NCBI GenBank assembly: GCA_003116975.1
Contig: BGKB01000015.1
Location: forward strand, 558,001-622,000
DNA from: Aurantiochytrium sp. KH105
Taxonomy: Eukaryota > Sar > Bigyra > Thraustochytrida > Thraustochytriidae
Length of the DNA: 64,000 nt
Reading direction: 5' to 3'
Shown: positions 21,330 through 31,445 of the stretch, piece by piece
How the letters are laid out: every line of letters begins with the position of its first letter
Numbering within the stretch: position 1 is the stretch's first letter
Program-made: the position numbers and the translations under genes
The notes under the pieces: generated by a model
Databases searched by the model: none
Told to the model about the DNA's origin: nothing
What the model saw: the letters and a program-made list of their open reading frames with translations, nothing else

Positions 21330-21753
21330 GCGCTGAGCTGAAAGCATTCAAAATTTTATTCTTTTACCCAATTACTTTTGACCATGCATAAAACATGCGT
21401 GCATACTCAACATGCATGCACACTATGCGTTTACATGCTGTGCATTTTGGCGTGAGAGAGAGAGAGAACGATAGACCTGGTAATTGATACTTCCATCCTG
21501 TCCCTTCATTGGCCCTCTGTGCCTTCCTTACCTTGAAGACGAGGGACTTGTATCTTGACGATGCCGCCAGTTACTTTTCCTTTGGGGAAGCAAATGTGAA
21601 GGAGGTCTGCGAGCGGTTGATAAAGCCTTTGTGGATTCGTTCGCCTGGGCCACAAACGGGCTGCTGGCTAATTTCTTGACGACCACACGCCCCGCAATTC
21701 CACTCATCCTACACAGCTTTACAAAAAAAGAAAGAGAGAAAAGAATTGCAAAA
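21330..21753. other. Convergent 3' intergenic region
   Basis: AT-richer spacer between the stop codons of LeuA and the Gln-rich gene, with repeated GCATGCA/CATGCAT words at about 21383-21420 and a GA repeat near 21455. It probably contains both 3' UTRs and polyadenylation sites; I see no gene. Confidence 0.5.
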
Positions 21754-22357
21754 TCAAGCCCACGCTGTAAACGCGCGAGTGAGCCGCGTGCAGGCATCTT
21801 TGCATGCAGTGAGATCGGCCTTGGCAAAAGGCAGACCCTTGACAATCGAGGAGACGCCAGGCCCAAACATTGAGGGAGCAGGCGGCTCCTTGGGGGCCTT
21901 TGCCTTGGTTGCTCCAGCTCCCTCCTTTTTGATGTTCGCTGACTGCTTTGGCGTCGACGATGAAGGAGGTTTGGTGGGCTTGGGCGTGTCTTGTTGTTGC
22001 TGTTGCTGCGGCGGCTTTTGCTGCTTCGGAGGCGCAGACGGCGCGGGACTGCCCTTGGGCATGGATTCTACTTTGAGCCGCTTTGCAGGCGCCACTTGCT
22101 GCTGGGGCGCGGGGCGCTTTGACGATGGAGACGATTGTTGTTGTTGTTGATGATGATGATGCACGCTGGGTCCTGATCCGGGTTTGGATGGAATTGGAGT
22201 TCGTGCGCCAGCAGGACCCGCAGAAGGATGGGCATGTGGGGGTACTGCAGCGTTGGCATTCCGCATTGATGGAACAGGTGCCGTAGTGGAAGATTGCGAA
22301 GACTGTCGCGCCATGGCTCGCTGCTGTTGCTGCAATTGCTGCTGTCGCTGCAACTTC

Positions 22358-22427
<70 letters not shown>

Positions 22428-23861
22428 GGAGTTGTTGCTGACGCTGTTGCGCTTCGAGTCGCTTTTGCTCGGCTAATTTACGCTGCTGCTCCTCCGCCTT
22501 GCGCCGCTCGAGTTCCAACTTTTTCTGTTTTTCAATTTGCTCCTTCTTCTTTTGCTCTTCGAGCTGCTTCTGCTTCAAAAGCTGCTGTTGTTGCTTACGC
22601 TTTTGTTCCTGCTGCTGCTGCAGATAGCGCTGCTGCTGCAGCTGTTGTTGCCGCTGTTGTTGCAACTGCTGTTGCTGCTGTTGCGGTGGTCGCTGCTGTG
22701 GCGAGGTACCTTGCGCGTGCGGTGGAGGTGCGCTCGTTCCACCTGGCCGCTGATACGACTGGGAGCCCATGGCGTGTGTGGGACTCACCGCATGCGGGCC
22801 AGATGCATTTGGCTGAGCAGCACGAGAAGCTGCGTAAGCTTGAGCTTCTGCAGCACCACGTGGCACTGAATATGCCTGGCTCCCTTGCGCTGCTTGTGGC
22901 TGCTGGCCTTGTTGTGGCGTCTGCGAAGGCTGTGACCCGCGGTAGTCCTGCGGAGCTCCCGACGTGGGACCGTGAGGCATGTGTGGTCTCGCAGGAGCTG
23001 CCCCCGAGCCACGTCCGCCGCTTGAGCCCGGCGGAGCCGTGCGCGTTCCTTCTGGGTCGAGACTCGCACTCGATCGAGCCCGTTGCTGCGAATGCTGCGA
23101 GGCTGCAGACGCGTGCATATGAGGAGAAGGTCGAGCCTCCGATCCTGCCAAGGTTTCTTGCTGTTGCTGCTGTTGCTGCCTCTGCTGCCTCTGCTTGCTG
23201 CTGCTGCGAAGCGACTTGATCACGGTACTGACAATTTCTCGGACTTTCAAGTAGTGCTCAGTTAGGTTGGGATGAAACTTTGTGGGATTTTCAATGTCCA
23301 CAATGTAACTTTGAAACTCCTCAATCTTCGCCTTGTAGTGGGCTTGCTTTTCGCGGTCGTTGGGAACCCGATCTAGACATGCTACGTAGTGACGGACGGC
23401 TGACTTTAAGCCATGGACATATTGCTGAAGTTTGGCCATACCGACCATATATTGGGTCTTGCGCTTGAGCACGCTAATCTTCGTGTTGAACGCTTGCTCG
23501 TAGCCCTGGCGATCTTGGTGCACGAGGTATTTGTTGCACTGATCCTTTTCGTAAGTGATCACCTGTTGTTTGAGCTTTTCTAATTCTTCCTTGGTCAGTT
23601 CGCGCTTCTCTTTAATTCGAAGTGTAGCTTTTTGCAGGTTCATGACACTAAGAAGCAGATTCTGCGTGTAAGACCGGCGAAATTGCGTGGAGTTAACGCG
23701 ACCAGACGAGCCGGACGGATTTCTCATTCGTGGATCGTTCGATGCAGGTCGTGAAACACTGCTATCTTGTGGTCGTTGTTTTTGTTGTTGCTGTTGTTGT
23801 TGCTGCTGTGCTGACTGCCGTTGCGAATACTGTTGTTGTTGTTGTTGTTGCTGCGAAGGCG

Positions 23862-23899
<38 letters not shown>

Positions 23900-24822
23900 T
23901 GCTGCGGCGGCGGTATAGATTGCTGCGAAGGCGGCTGCGAAGACTGCTGCGAGTGATGAGTGTGGTGTCCATACTGACCATGCGAAGCAGCAGAAGGTCC
24001 ACCCCGATAGTCGCCTTGCGAAGCGCTTTGTCGAGACGTAGACTGCGGATGCGATTGTCGTTGTGGCTGCTGTTGCGGTTGCGATGGCTGTTGCCGCTGT
24101 TGCTGCTGCTGCTGAGATGGAGCACGACTTGCTTGACGAGGCTGCGCACTTGCGGGATATGCGCCTGCCTCCCGCGTTTGGTTTGACGCAGCCGGGTATT
24201 GACTCCGGGATGTCTGGGTACGATGGTGATACCCTGGTTGCTGTTGCTGCTGGTGATGTTGCTGTTGCTGCTGAGGCTGTTGAGGCTGCGGAGGCTGCTG
24301 CTGCCGCGCTTGCGGCTGCGACGAGGGCTGTCTCGAAGAAGAGCCGCCGTGGAGATGTGCGCCTTTCGACGACTCATACGAGCCTGCCGAGTACGACGAC
24401 ATGTGTGAGTCTGTTGCAGCGCTATAACCCGAGACATGAGACGAAGCGTACGCGTTCGACCCCGATCCGGACGCCGCGTTCGGATGATGACCGGCATTCC
24501 GGGGAGAGGGCTGCGGTGCATGTGTGCGTTGGGGCTGCTGCGCATAATAGTCTCCCTGCGCATAGGACTGCGATCCGTAGTGGCCGCTATCGCCAGGTGC
24601 TTCTTCGGGCGCGCCGCTGTCGTAATAGCCATGTTGGTCATGCTGATGATGATGAGAAGACCCATTTGCTGGTGCTGCGTCGTGCGCGTACTGGTTGTGA
24701 TGGTGGCCGTGCGTTTGCTGCTGGTCATGCTCAAGCTCCGGGACCTGCTGGTACCCTTGATTGTACCCGCCTCCGTACCCCTGGTCCTGGTACCCGTAGT
24801 TGTTGTTGTACCCGTTCGACAT
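21754..24822 (-). CDS. Glutamine-rich putative transcriptional coactivator
   Basis: A 1,022-residue protein starting at MSNGYNNNYG. The N-terminal third is Tyr/Gly/Gln/His-rich and prion-like in composition. A central region free of low complexity, about 160 residues (complement of about 23210-23700), is strongly helical and begins at NSTQFRRSYTQNLLLSVMNL. Further Gln-rich regions follow, including a long pure Gln run (complement of about 22355-22430), a charged Lys/Glu/Gln coiled-coil-like stretch (about 22440-22640), and a final non-repetitive tail containing FGPGVSSIVKGLPFAKADL. The composition resembles Mediator-tail or SAGA-type coactivators, but I recognise no named domain, so the function is inferred from composition only. 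The Gln run uses a block of CAG followed by a block of CAA, a sign of recent microsatellite growth. The open frame extends upstream to 25554 without support and crosses tandem repeats. Intronless. Confidence 0.75.
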
Positions 24823-25257
24823 TTTGTCCGCGTACTCCGCGCGCTCTCGCCACGCTCTCGGCGCGCTCTCGTTCGCGCTCTCGTGCACGCTCTCGTTCGC
24901 GCTCGACGCCTCAGGAGACGCAGGCTTCTCGCGGCCTCGCGAGCGCCTCGAGTTTGTGCGCGCGCCCTCACGGGCGTCAGCAAGCCGCGCGCGCGGGGCC
25001 GGGAGGGAGGGCTGGCGAGGCGAAGGGGCCGCGCGCGGGCGGGGAGCGAATACTTCCGGGCGCTTGTCTGCGCGCGCGCGCCAGCGCGAGCGAGCGGGCG
25101 CTGCGCCGCCTCGCCGATCTCCGCTGCCGCTCGCTTTTTCTGCTTTGGGTTTTGCTTGTTTCCTCCTTTCTTTCCATTCCTTTCCTTTTCCTCGCCGCTT
25201 TTTATTTATTTGTAGTAGGCTGTTTATCTCTCTGGGAGGTGACACGAGCGAACGCGT

Positions 25258-25325
25258 TGTTCCCCGACAGAAGAGCTTGACGTATGTATGTTCTCCGACA
25301 GAAGGGCGCGTTCTCCGACATAAAT
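25258..25325 (+). repeat. Three copies of a GTTCYCCGACA-type element
   Basis: The word (G/T)TTCYCCGACAKAA occurs three times within 70 bases, with spacings of roughly 32 and 20. Too short and too regular to be coding; immediately adjacent to a second, longer repeat family. Confidence 0.7.
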
Positions 25326-25377
25326 CTGAGGTGGTAGTCAAGAATGGTTGGAAAGATATCGTGGAATGGACGGAAAG

Positions 25378-25562
25378 TGAGAGCACTCGTGACACGACTC
25401 TCTGTTTTTGCTCGAGAGCAGCATTGAAAGCGTTGCACACATGAAGATGGTGGAATGAAGGAGAGATGAGAGCGCTCGTGACACGATTTTCTATTCTGCT
25501 CGAGAGCGACATTGAAGGCGTTGGAGATGGTGAAGGTGAGAGCGCTCGTAACACGACTTTAT
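25378..25562 (+). repeat. Imperfect tandem repeat of 70-89 bp
   Basis: The phrase TGAGAGCRCTCGTRACACGA occurs at 25378, 25467 and 25537. Copies 1 and 2 continue with related sequence including GCTCGAGAGC and ACATTGAAGGCGTTG-like words; the third copy is cut short. Lies about 550 bases upstream of the Gln-rich gene. Confidence 0.8.
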
Positions 25563-25746
25563 CTTATTTCACAAAATTGTTAGAAAGATCGAGCAAAGCA
25601 TGGTGCCCAACTAAATCTGGAGCCCTTTTCGGTCCGGTCGACTTCCACACGCTCTCCAGGTCAATGATCTTCGCGCCGTGATCTGGGTGGGTTACGATCC
25701 TTAATCCCACGTTAACTAGCTTTTGTCGGAGGAAAGCGAAACTGCT

Positions 25747-25766
25747 CCCCCCCCCCCCCCCCCCCT
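25747..25766 (+). repeat. Poly-C run (20 C)
   Basis: Twenty consecutive C followed by T and C runs, in the spacer downstream of the double WD40 gene. A second run of similar length is at 55425-55443. Confidence 0.95.
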
Positions 25767-25910
25767 TTTTCCCCCCTTGGTAAAAACAGAGAATGTGCTC
25801 GTCATTTCTTTTCCCCTTGTCTTCACAACAAGACCTTGGCTGGACCTCTGCGTCTGGTTTCTTGCGATGCTGCGCTTACACACGCATGCGTTGCGACCAA
25901 CGTCTTAGGG

Positions 25911-27836
25911 TCACAAGAGTGTGCAGCGCTCTTGTTTCGGCATGTTTGCAGCCTTGAAAACGTGCCATCCTCGTGGTTTTAGTGGTGTCTGAGGAGGCTG
26001 CAACGCAGGCCATGCCGCTGTTATCCTTGCCGAATCATCTCCAAACACCTTCGCAATGTGCCGAGTGGACTCGGTGCCGACGAGCGTCCTTGTCAGGGCA
26101 CCCGTTTCAGCGTTCCAAATTCGCACGGACAAGTCATGAGATCCGCTGACGATTTCTGATGCCAAGAGAGAAACCGATGTCACTACACTCTTGTGGCCTT
26201 GAGGCTCGTGCAGTAGATTCCCATTATCCGCATCCCAAACTTTGAGCTTCATGTCATTTGAACCTGTCACGATACGATCTCCCTCGAGTGCGATGGACGT
26301 GACCCATCCAACATGCCCTTGAAACGCTCGGATGAGATGAAAGCTGGGCACGGTGTAGATTCGAATCATACTGTCGTCGGCGCCGCTTACCAAGCGGTGT
26401 GCGTCGATCGCAACCGATCTCACCAACTCTGTCGCTTCGGTGAGAACGTGACGCTGGGCACCACTGACTCGGTCAAAGACACGCAAAGTATTGTCAAGCA
26501 AGCCAGCCGCAATCAGATTTCCATGAACGGCCATATCCATAATGAGTGCCACAGTAGATAATGTCTTGATGCACGCACCGCTTGAGGTGTCCCAAACACG
26601 AATGGTTTTATCTTCGGATCCTGTGAGTACAACGTCGTTATCGATAAGAAGGCTTCGGACGTTGCCTGCGTGGCCATGAAGCTGCAGAATGGCACCTGAC
26701 AAGAGATCAATGAGATACAGGCCTGTGTAAAAGGTTGATACGGCGGCCAAATGACCCTGCACAGCCGCACAAACAGCATAGCGATTGTTTGGCATTTTCA
26801 TCGCGAGAACGAGAGCGCCGTCTTTGCTCCAAGCACGCAAACACGCATCATCGGAGCAGGCCAGAACGAGTTCTGTGGACTGAGTCACAGCATACACACA
26901 TCCCATGTGGCCCTTGACGGCAAAATGGTCCACATTTGGCAACCTCTCGGGCCGAGGAAGCACCGAGTCGATATTGCAACGACGCTCCTTCCCACGAAGC
27001 GTGCACTCTAATGCGCCCGTTGTTGCCTCCCAGATTTGGACGCTGCTGTCCTCTGACCCGCTCGTTATTTTTGACCCCAAAAGATTAACCGTCAGCACCG
27101 AGCCTGCGTCGCCTTGCAATACGTGCACTAGGTCTCCGTTTTGCGCGTCCCAAACTCGGATCGATTTATCGTGTGATCCGCTCACGATAAGATCATCTTG
27201 GAGCGAAACAGATGCCACCACGTGCGTGTGTCCTTTGAGCACATGGACGAGCTCAAAAGAAGGCACGGCGTACACCCTTGCATAATTGTCGGCGGCCCCG
27301 CTCACCAAGCGCTGTGCGTCCAACGCGACCGAGGTGACGGCCGCTTTCGCCTCGGTGAGGACATGGCGCTGCTCGCCGCTGGCTCGATCGAAGACGCGTA
27401 CGGTGTGGTCGTCTAGCCCAGCAACGATTGTGTCATTCTGGACGGCAAGCCCCGCGACCAGTGCTCCGGCGGATATCGTCTTGGAGCACGTGCCGGTGAC
27501 GATGTCCCAGACCCGAATGGTTGCGTCCAGCGACCCCGAAAAGACCTCCGTGCCGTCGAGAACGAGGGTGCAGACTTTTTCGGTGTGGCCTTGCAGAGAG
27601 TGGAGAATGGTGGAGGTGAGCAGGTCCACGACAAAGAGCCCCCCGCGCTGCGTTCCGATGGCGGCCAGCGTGCCCTGAAGGGCCACAGAGGAGGTTTTCT
27701 GGGGCATCTTGAGGTCCACGACCAGGGCGCGGCCATCTTTACTCCACGCGCGCACGGACGCGTCATTCCTGGTGGCAGCTAGGACAAGGTCCGCAGACTG
27801 GGCGACACTCCACACCGAGTCATTGAAGCGGCCCAT
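25911..27836 (-). CDS. WD40 protein with two tandem seven-bladed propellers and a C-terminal CaaX-like box
   Basis: The 641-residue product begins MGRFNDSVWSVAQSADLVLA; this is the first ATG in the frame. Residues up to about 305 hold seven WD-type repeats (SGSLDATIRVWD, SGSHDKSIRVWD). At about residue 310 a second set of seven begins with a segment parallel to the first (VYAVTQSTELVLACSDDACLRAWSKDG), so the protein is an internal duplication. Each half keeps the same order, including an atypical blade 2 without the Trp-Asp ending and a blade with VRVFDRASG/LRVFDRVSG. The last residues are QERCTLL: Cys four from the end followed by T-L-L, which fits a CaaX motif with X=Leu (geranylgeranylation class). 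Expected role: protein-interaction scaffold, possibly membrane-tethered. The neighbour at 28226-29308 is a single-propeller paralogue. Confidence 0.9.
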   Translation of the reverse strand: MGRFNDSVWSVAQSADLVLAATRNDASVRAWSKDGRALVVDLKMPQKTSSVALQGTLAAIGTQRGGLFVVDLLTSTILHSLQGHTEKVCTLVLDGTEVFSGSLDATIRVWDIVTGTCSKTISAGALVAGLAVQNDTIVAGLDDHTVRVFDRASGEQRHVLTEAKAAVTSVALDAQRLVSGAADNYARVYAVPSFELVHVLKGHTHVVASVSLQDDLIVSGSHDKSIRVWDAQNGDLVHVLQGDAGSVLTVNLLGSKITSGSEDSSVQIWEATTGALECTLRGKERRCNIDSVLPRPERLPNVDHFAVKGHMGCVYAVTQSTELVLACSDDACLRAWSKDGALVLAMKMPNNRYAVCAAVQGHLAAVSTFYTGLYLIDLLSGAILQLHGHAGNVRSLLIDNDVVLTGSEDKTIRVWDTSSGACIKTLSTVALIMDMAVHGNLIAAGLLDNTLRVFDRVSGAQRHVLTEATELVRSVAIDAHRLVSGADDSMIRIYTVPSFHLIRAFQGHVGWVTSIALEGDRIVTGSNDMKLKVWDADNGNLLHEPQGHKSVVTSVSLLASEIVSGSHDLSVRIWNAETGALTRTLVGTESTRHIAKVFGDDSARITAAWPALQPPQTPLKPRGWHVFKAANMPKQERCTLL

Positions 27837-28225
27837 GGCGAATGCTCGTCTCGCCGTGAGAGCGAGTGAGTGAGGAATCTGCTCTTTATTACGATTCCTT
27901 TTTTCGTGCCTTGACCGACGGCCTTGAGCTTGGCATCGCGATGATTTCAGATCGGAAACTTTGGGGTCAGATGCCTCTCTGAGCGCTGTAACGACGACGA
28001 AACCTGTAATTGGTGATGAGAATCCTGAGCACGTGCGCAAAGAAAGCTGTGCAACGAAAGAGCGAATAGAAACGCTTCGAAACGAAAAGAGAGAAAGGAA
28101 ACAACACGAGAAACAAACAATATTTCAGAAAAAGAAAAACAATGAGTCATGCCACGCACCAGCGCGAGCTGCAGCAGACAGAAAGAAGCCATGCAGAAAA
28201 AGTTGGTCACATGCGCTAGGATTGC
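27837..28225 (-). promoter_or_regulatory. Probable promoter/5' region of the double WD40 gene
   Basis: 389 bases between the stop of one WD40 gene and the ATG of the next on the same strand. The part about 28060-28150 is A-rich on the plus strand. No specific element recognised; assigned by position only. Confidence 0.4.
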
Positions 28226-29308
28226 TTATTGAACCGCGCAGCTCCACGTCTTACGTCTTTTGGTCTCGCCCTCATCAAGGTGCTGGTCGTCGAGGATGCT
28301 CGTTGCTGTGGAGAGGCGAACAGAAGATGTAAACAGCGAGGAAAGTCTCGATCCGGTCGTAACGTGCGTTCTCCTTTCTGGTGCAAGCACTTTCGAAATG
28401 GGAGTCCGGTGCTCTCCCCCCGACAAGACATGTTCTAGAGCGCCGGTGTTTGCATTCCAGACGCGAACATTCTTGTCATCTGACCCACTCACAATCTCAG
28501 CTCCGCGAAGGGAGACAGACAAGACGCGGCCAGAATGACCGAGCAAGACGTGCAGCTGGTCTCCCTTGATCGCGTCCCAAACTCTGACTGTGTGATCGTA
28601 GGAACCACTCACAACGAGGTCCTCCTCGAGAGCGACAGCATGCACTACGTCACTGTGTCCTTGAAGAACGTGAACGAGCTCAAAGGAAGGTACAGCGTAG
28701 ACCCTTACCATTCGATCGCGAGACGCGCTTACCATGTGGCGCCCGTTCATCGCGACGGAAAACACCTCTTCCGTTGCGTCGTGGAGTTCGTGGCATTTCT
28801 TTCCCGTCGTACGGTCAAAGACGCGCACACCAGTGGCCTGATCGTAAAGCCCGGCGACGACAAAGTTTTCATGCGTGGCAAGGCCGCAGACTGTGACGCC
28901 GCCCGCGAGGATTGTCTGGATGCAATCTCCGCTTGCCTTGTCCCAAATGCGAATGGTGCCGTCTGAAGACCCCGAGAGCACCACCTCGTTTTCGATGACA
29001 ACGGTTCGAATGTAGCCTGTATGGCCTTGTAGCGATTGCAAGACGGCCCCGGAAAGGAGGTTCACGAGATAGACGTCGCCGTCTCGAGTTCCTACCGCGG
29101 CGAGCTTGCCCTGCACAGCCACCGCGTCGGCCGGCTCGTCGTTGGGCATTCTCAACTCGAGGACGAGAGAACCGTCTCTACTCCACGCGCGTAGAGTCAC
29201 GTCGTTGGCGCGGGGACCAAGCATGGCCTCATTGGGCACGCCAGAGACAGCCAGCACGAGCTCGAGCGACTGCGCGACATATTGCACGTTTCCTCGGATG
29301 CGGCCCAT
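28226..29308 (-). CDS. Single-propeller WD40 paralogue with a C-terminal CaaX-like box
   Basis: A 360-residue protein opening MGRIRGNVQYVAQSLELVLA, matching the start of its neighbour; 29308 is the first ATG in the frame, upstream codons having no ATG. Seven WD-type repeats follow the same order as each half of the neighbour (LSGSSDGTIRIWDKASG, VSGSYDHTVRVWDAIKG, VSGSDDKNVRVWNANTG). After the propeller comes a roughly 60-residue polar tail ending RRKTWSCAVQ. The final C-A-V-Q is a CaaX-type farnesylation signal, with basic residues just upstream that often help membrane binding. The repeat copies have diverged clearly from the neighbour, so the duplication is not recent. Function beyond scaffolding is unknown. 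Confidence 0.9.
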   Translation of the reverse strand: MGRIRGNVQYVAQSLELVLAVSGVPNEAMLGPRANDVTLRAWSRDGSLVLELRMPNDEPADAVAVQGKLAAVGTRDGDVYLVNLLSGAVLQSLQGHTGYIRTVVIENEVVLSGSSDGTIRIWDKASGDCIQTILAGGVTVCGLATHENFVVAGLYDQATGVRVFDRTTGKKCHELHDATEEVFSVAMNGRHMVSASRDRMVRVYAVPSFELVHVLQGHSDVVHAVALEEDLVVSGSYDHTVRVWDAIKGDQLHVLLGHSGRVLSVSLRGAEIVSGSDDKNVRVWNANTGALEHVLSGGEHRTPISKVLAPERRTHVTTGSRLSSLFTSSVRLSTATSILDDQHLDEGETKRRKTWSCAVQ

Positions 29309-30015
29309 GACTTTGATCAAGCCTGCCCCGTCAACCCAGACGGTCAACGAAAGACCCCAAGAAAGGAGGTCAAGGCTCGAGTCCTCGCGCACGAGGACCA
29401 CCGCGCGGGCTTGTTGCGAGTACGCCAGCAGCGCGACGCGGGCGACTGGTTTTGCTCCCTTTGCTCGCTTGCTTGGATGTTGCAAGTTTATTCCCCTCGT
29501 GCGGTCGACGTGGAGGCAGTGCCACGCGCGTGGCCCGCTGTTGCTGCACGTGTCGCTCGCAAGTGTGTAAAAAAATGATCGAGAGTGACTGATTGACCGT
29601 CACAATGAGTGGTGGCACTTTTATTGATGTGATGTTTCGTACGAGTGGCCAGCGTACCTACTTGTACGACTAGGCTTCACACGGACGATGATGATGAAGA
29701 AGAAAGTACACTACGCACCACGAGCATGGACGGATGGTAGTAGGTGGTCCGGTCTAGCTTGGCCTATGGCCCTCGGTGTGAAGGTACCACGGAATGTATA
29801 GTATTTATTCCAGAACGTAGAGCAACGATACATGAAGGCCATTTTTGCGGAGTTGTTCTCGTGCATCGGCGCTGCACGTCGGCGTTGCAGAGACACGCGC
29901 CAGCGTTGCAATGACACGCGCCGGCGAAAGCACTCAGCGCGTCAAAGGACCAAGTCTTTTGCAGTGCAACAGAAAGATATCAGAGTATTTTGTCTTTAGC
30001 CTGGCACGGCGTTTC
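29309..30015. other. Intergenic region between single WD40 gene and COQ3
   Basis: Holds the promoter side of the WD40 gene and the 3' side of COQ3. Around 29890-29930 a unit of about 20 bases containing GTTGCARWGACACGCGCC occurs twice in tandem. No ORF with support. Confidence 0.5.
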
Positions 30016-30891
30016 CTAGCGAGATGAGAAATGGATGTAGTTGACGCTCGTGTCGTGAGTGGTGTGCCAAGAGTTGAAGAGAGGATTGTAAATCATGCCA
30101 ACGACATCATCGGTGTGAAGGCCCCGCTGATGAATGACGTGTTCGATTTCGCGAGGCTGCACAAACTTGGCCCAATCGTGGGTCCCCGTGGGAACCATGC
30201 GCGCGACGTGCTCTGCAGCGACAATCGCAAGCAAATAGCTTCGGATGGAGCGATCAAGGGTGGAAATGGCCAAGACATTGCGCGTCATGTCCGCGCAAGA
30301 TTGCAAAAACAGAGTGGGATCGCTGACGTGCTCAATAACTTCGAGAGACACGACCATGTCAAAGCTCTGAGGCCCTTCCTCGCGAAAGAGATCTTCGGCG
30401 GTGGTGCAGCGGGCCTCGAAAGAACCGGTGGGCTGACCAATCTTGGCAACCCTTGCCGAGGTATACTCGACGTTGCTTTGCGCGACATCAATTGCGACGA
30501 CGTCGGCGCCAAGCTCGACGAGGGACTGAGACAAAAGACCACCACCGCAACCAATGTCGGCGACGCGAAGACCTTCGAGACGATCCCAAGCATGTCTTTC
30601 GGCAAGGTACTTGCGCAGTGCGCCCATGCGCGTCTGGTGCATAGCTTCAAGAGCGCGACCCTCCTCGCCGCTCCATTCAATACCGGCAAACTTGGCTGCC
30701 TCTGCGCTATCGATCGTGGACCGCTGTGCATGGTTCGCCTGGGATCCTGTTCCTTTGCTCTCTGTCGTTGTCGTCGTCCTCGTTGTTGATGACGAGGCAG
30801 TGCTTGCAAGTCCTCGTCTGCCTTGCGCTGTCGGCAGCGACCTCTTGAGCTGTCTCCGGCAGACCGCCGCCAGCGCCATCCTCGAGGCCAT
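30016..30891 (-). CDS. COQ3: Ubiquinone biosynthesis O-methyltransferase, mitochondrial
   Basis: SAM-dependent O-methyltransferase that carries out both O-methylations of the coenzyme Q ring in the mitochondrial matrix. The 291-residue protein starts with a Ser/Thr/Arg-rich presequence (about 55 residues, including RRGLASTASSS). The UbiG/COQ3 family opening follows (STIDSAEAAKFAGIEW, where relatives have HEEIAKF), then SAM motif I (VADIGCGGGLLSQSL), an acidic strand-end AIDVA, FDMVVSLEVIEHVSDP and the family-typical AEHVARMVPTGTHDW. Length is normal for a mitochondrial COQ3. TAG at the complement of 30016-30018. The 5' flank is shared only with the zinc-finger gene's 3' end, so it has its own promoter. 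Confidence 0.93.
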   Translation of the reverse strand: MASRMALAAVCRRQLKRSLPTAQGRRGLASTASSSTTRTTTTTESKGTGSQANHAQRSTIDSAEAAKFAGIEWSGEEGRALEAMHQTRMGALRKYLAERHAWDRLEGLRVADIGCGGGLLSQSLVELGADVVAIDVAQSNVEYTSARVAKIGQPTGSFEARCTTAEDLFREEGPQSFDMVVSLEVIEHVSDPTLFLQSCADMTRNVLAISTLDRSIRSYLLAIVAAEHVARMVPTGTHDWAKFVQPREIEHVIHQRGLHTDDVVGMIYNPLFNSWHTTHDTSVNYIHFSSR

Positions 30892-31445
30892 GGTCTTTTC
30901 TGCGCTAGCTGTGTGTGCTCTGTCAGGTCACGCCTCGATCGCGTTGGCAACGCACACGTGCAGCCGCGCTTGACTCGGCGTCTGATGCTACCACCGACCG
31001 CGCGCTCCAGAGTCTGCAGGCTGTCGGATACCAGAAACAGGTTTGCTTCTCTTGCAGCGGGACGGCAGCGGCTGAAAAAACCAAAAAAATTGAGTAAAAA
31101 AGGATTGATGGATTGATCGATCCTGAAAAAGCAACAAGACAAGGGTATCTTCGTCTTGGCCTTCCAGACCTTGAGGAGTTTAGGTCACGGAGGTGACAAT
31201 GAGGCAGAAAAACAGCTTCTTTCTTTTTCTTCTTTAGTGTTCTTCTTCTTTATTATCTTTGGCGGCCCACTTCGACTTGAAGGCCGTAATGAAATGCGAT
31301 GCAAGCGCACGGGCTCCACGCAGGCACTAATGTCCATCATCAGACCTGCAAAGAGACATCGACTTCTTTTGCGCGCGTGAGCGTGACATCGTCGTATGTG
31401 CTGCTGTGCTCAAGGAAACCGCATGATCAACTTCGGGTTTTGCAC
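30892..31445. other. Intergenic region between COQ3 and the zinc-finger gene
   Basis: Contains the COQ3 upstream region with an A-rich patch near 31070-31100 and a T/C-rich stretch near 31215-31260, and the 3' end of the zinc-finger gene. Nothing else seen. Confidence 0.45.

Larger units (their letters stand above)
24823..25910. other. Intergenic region between Gln-rich gene and WD40 gene
   Basis: The first about 350 bases (5' flank of the Gln-rich gene) are GC-rich with repeated CGCGCTCTCG words. It then changes to the tandem elements listed separately, followed by an AT-richer segment and a poly-C run. No gene seen. Confidence 0.5.

Noticed and set aside
23821-25280. Plus-strand Leu/Arg/Ala/Val-rich frames opposite the Gln-rich gene
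   Set aside because: Antisense readings of CAG/CAA codons give poly-Leu, poly-Cys, poly-Val or poly-Ala.
21754-25554. 5' extension of the Gln-rich frame to 25554
   Set aside because: Crosses tandem repeats and GC-rich promoter-like DNA with no conserved character; MSNGYNNNYG is the natural start.
28226-29485. WD40 frame extended to 29485
   Set aside because: The extension begins with TTG and has no ATG before 29308; the paralogue also starts MGR at that place.
30031-30789. 252-residue plus-strand frame opposite COQ3
   Set aside because: Pure antisense of a confident gene, no family features.
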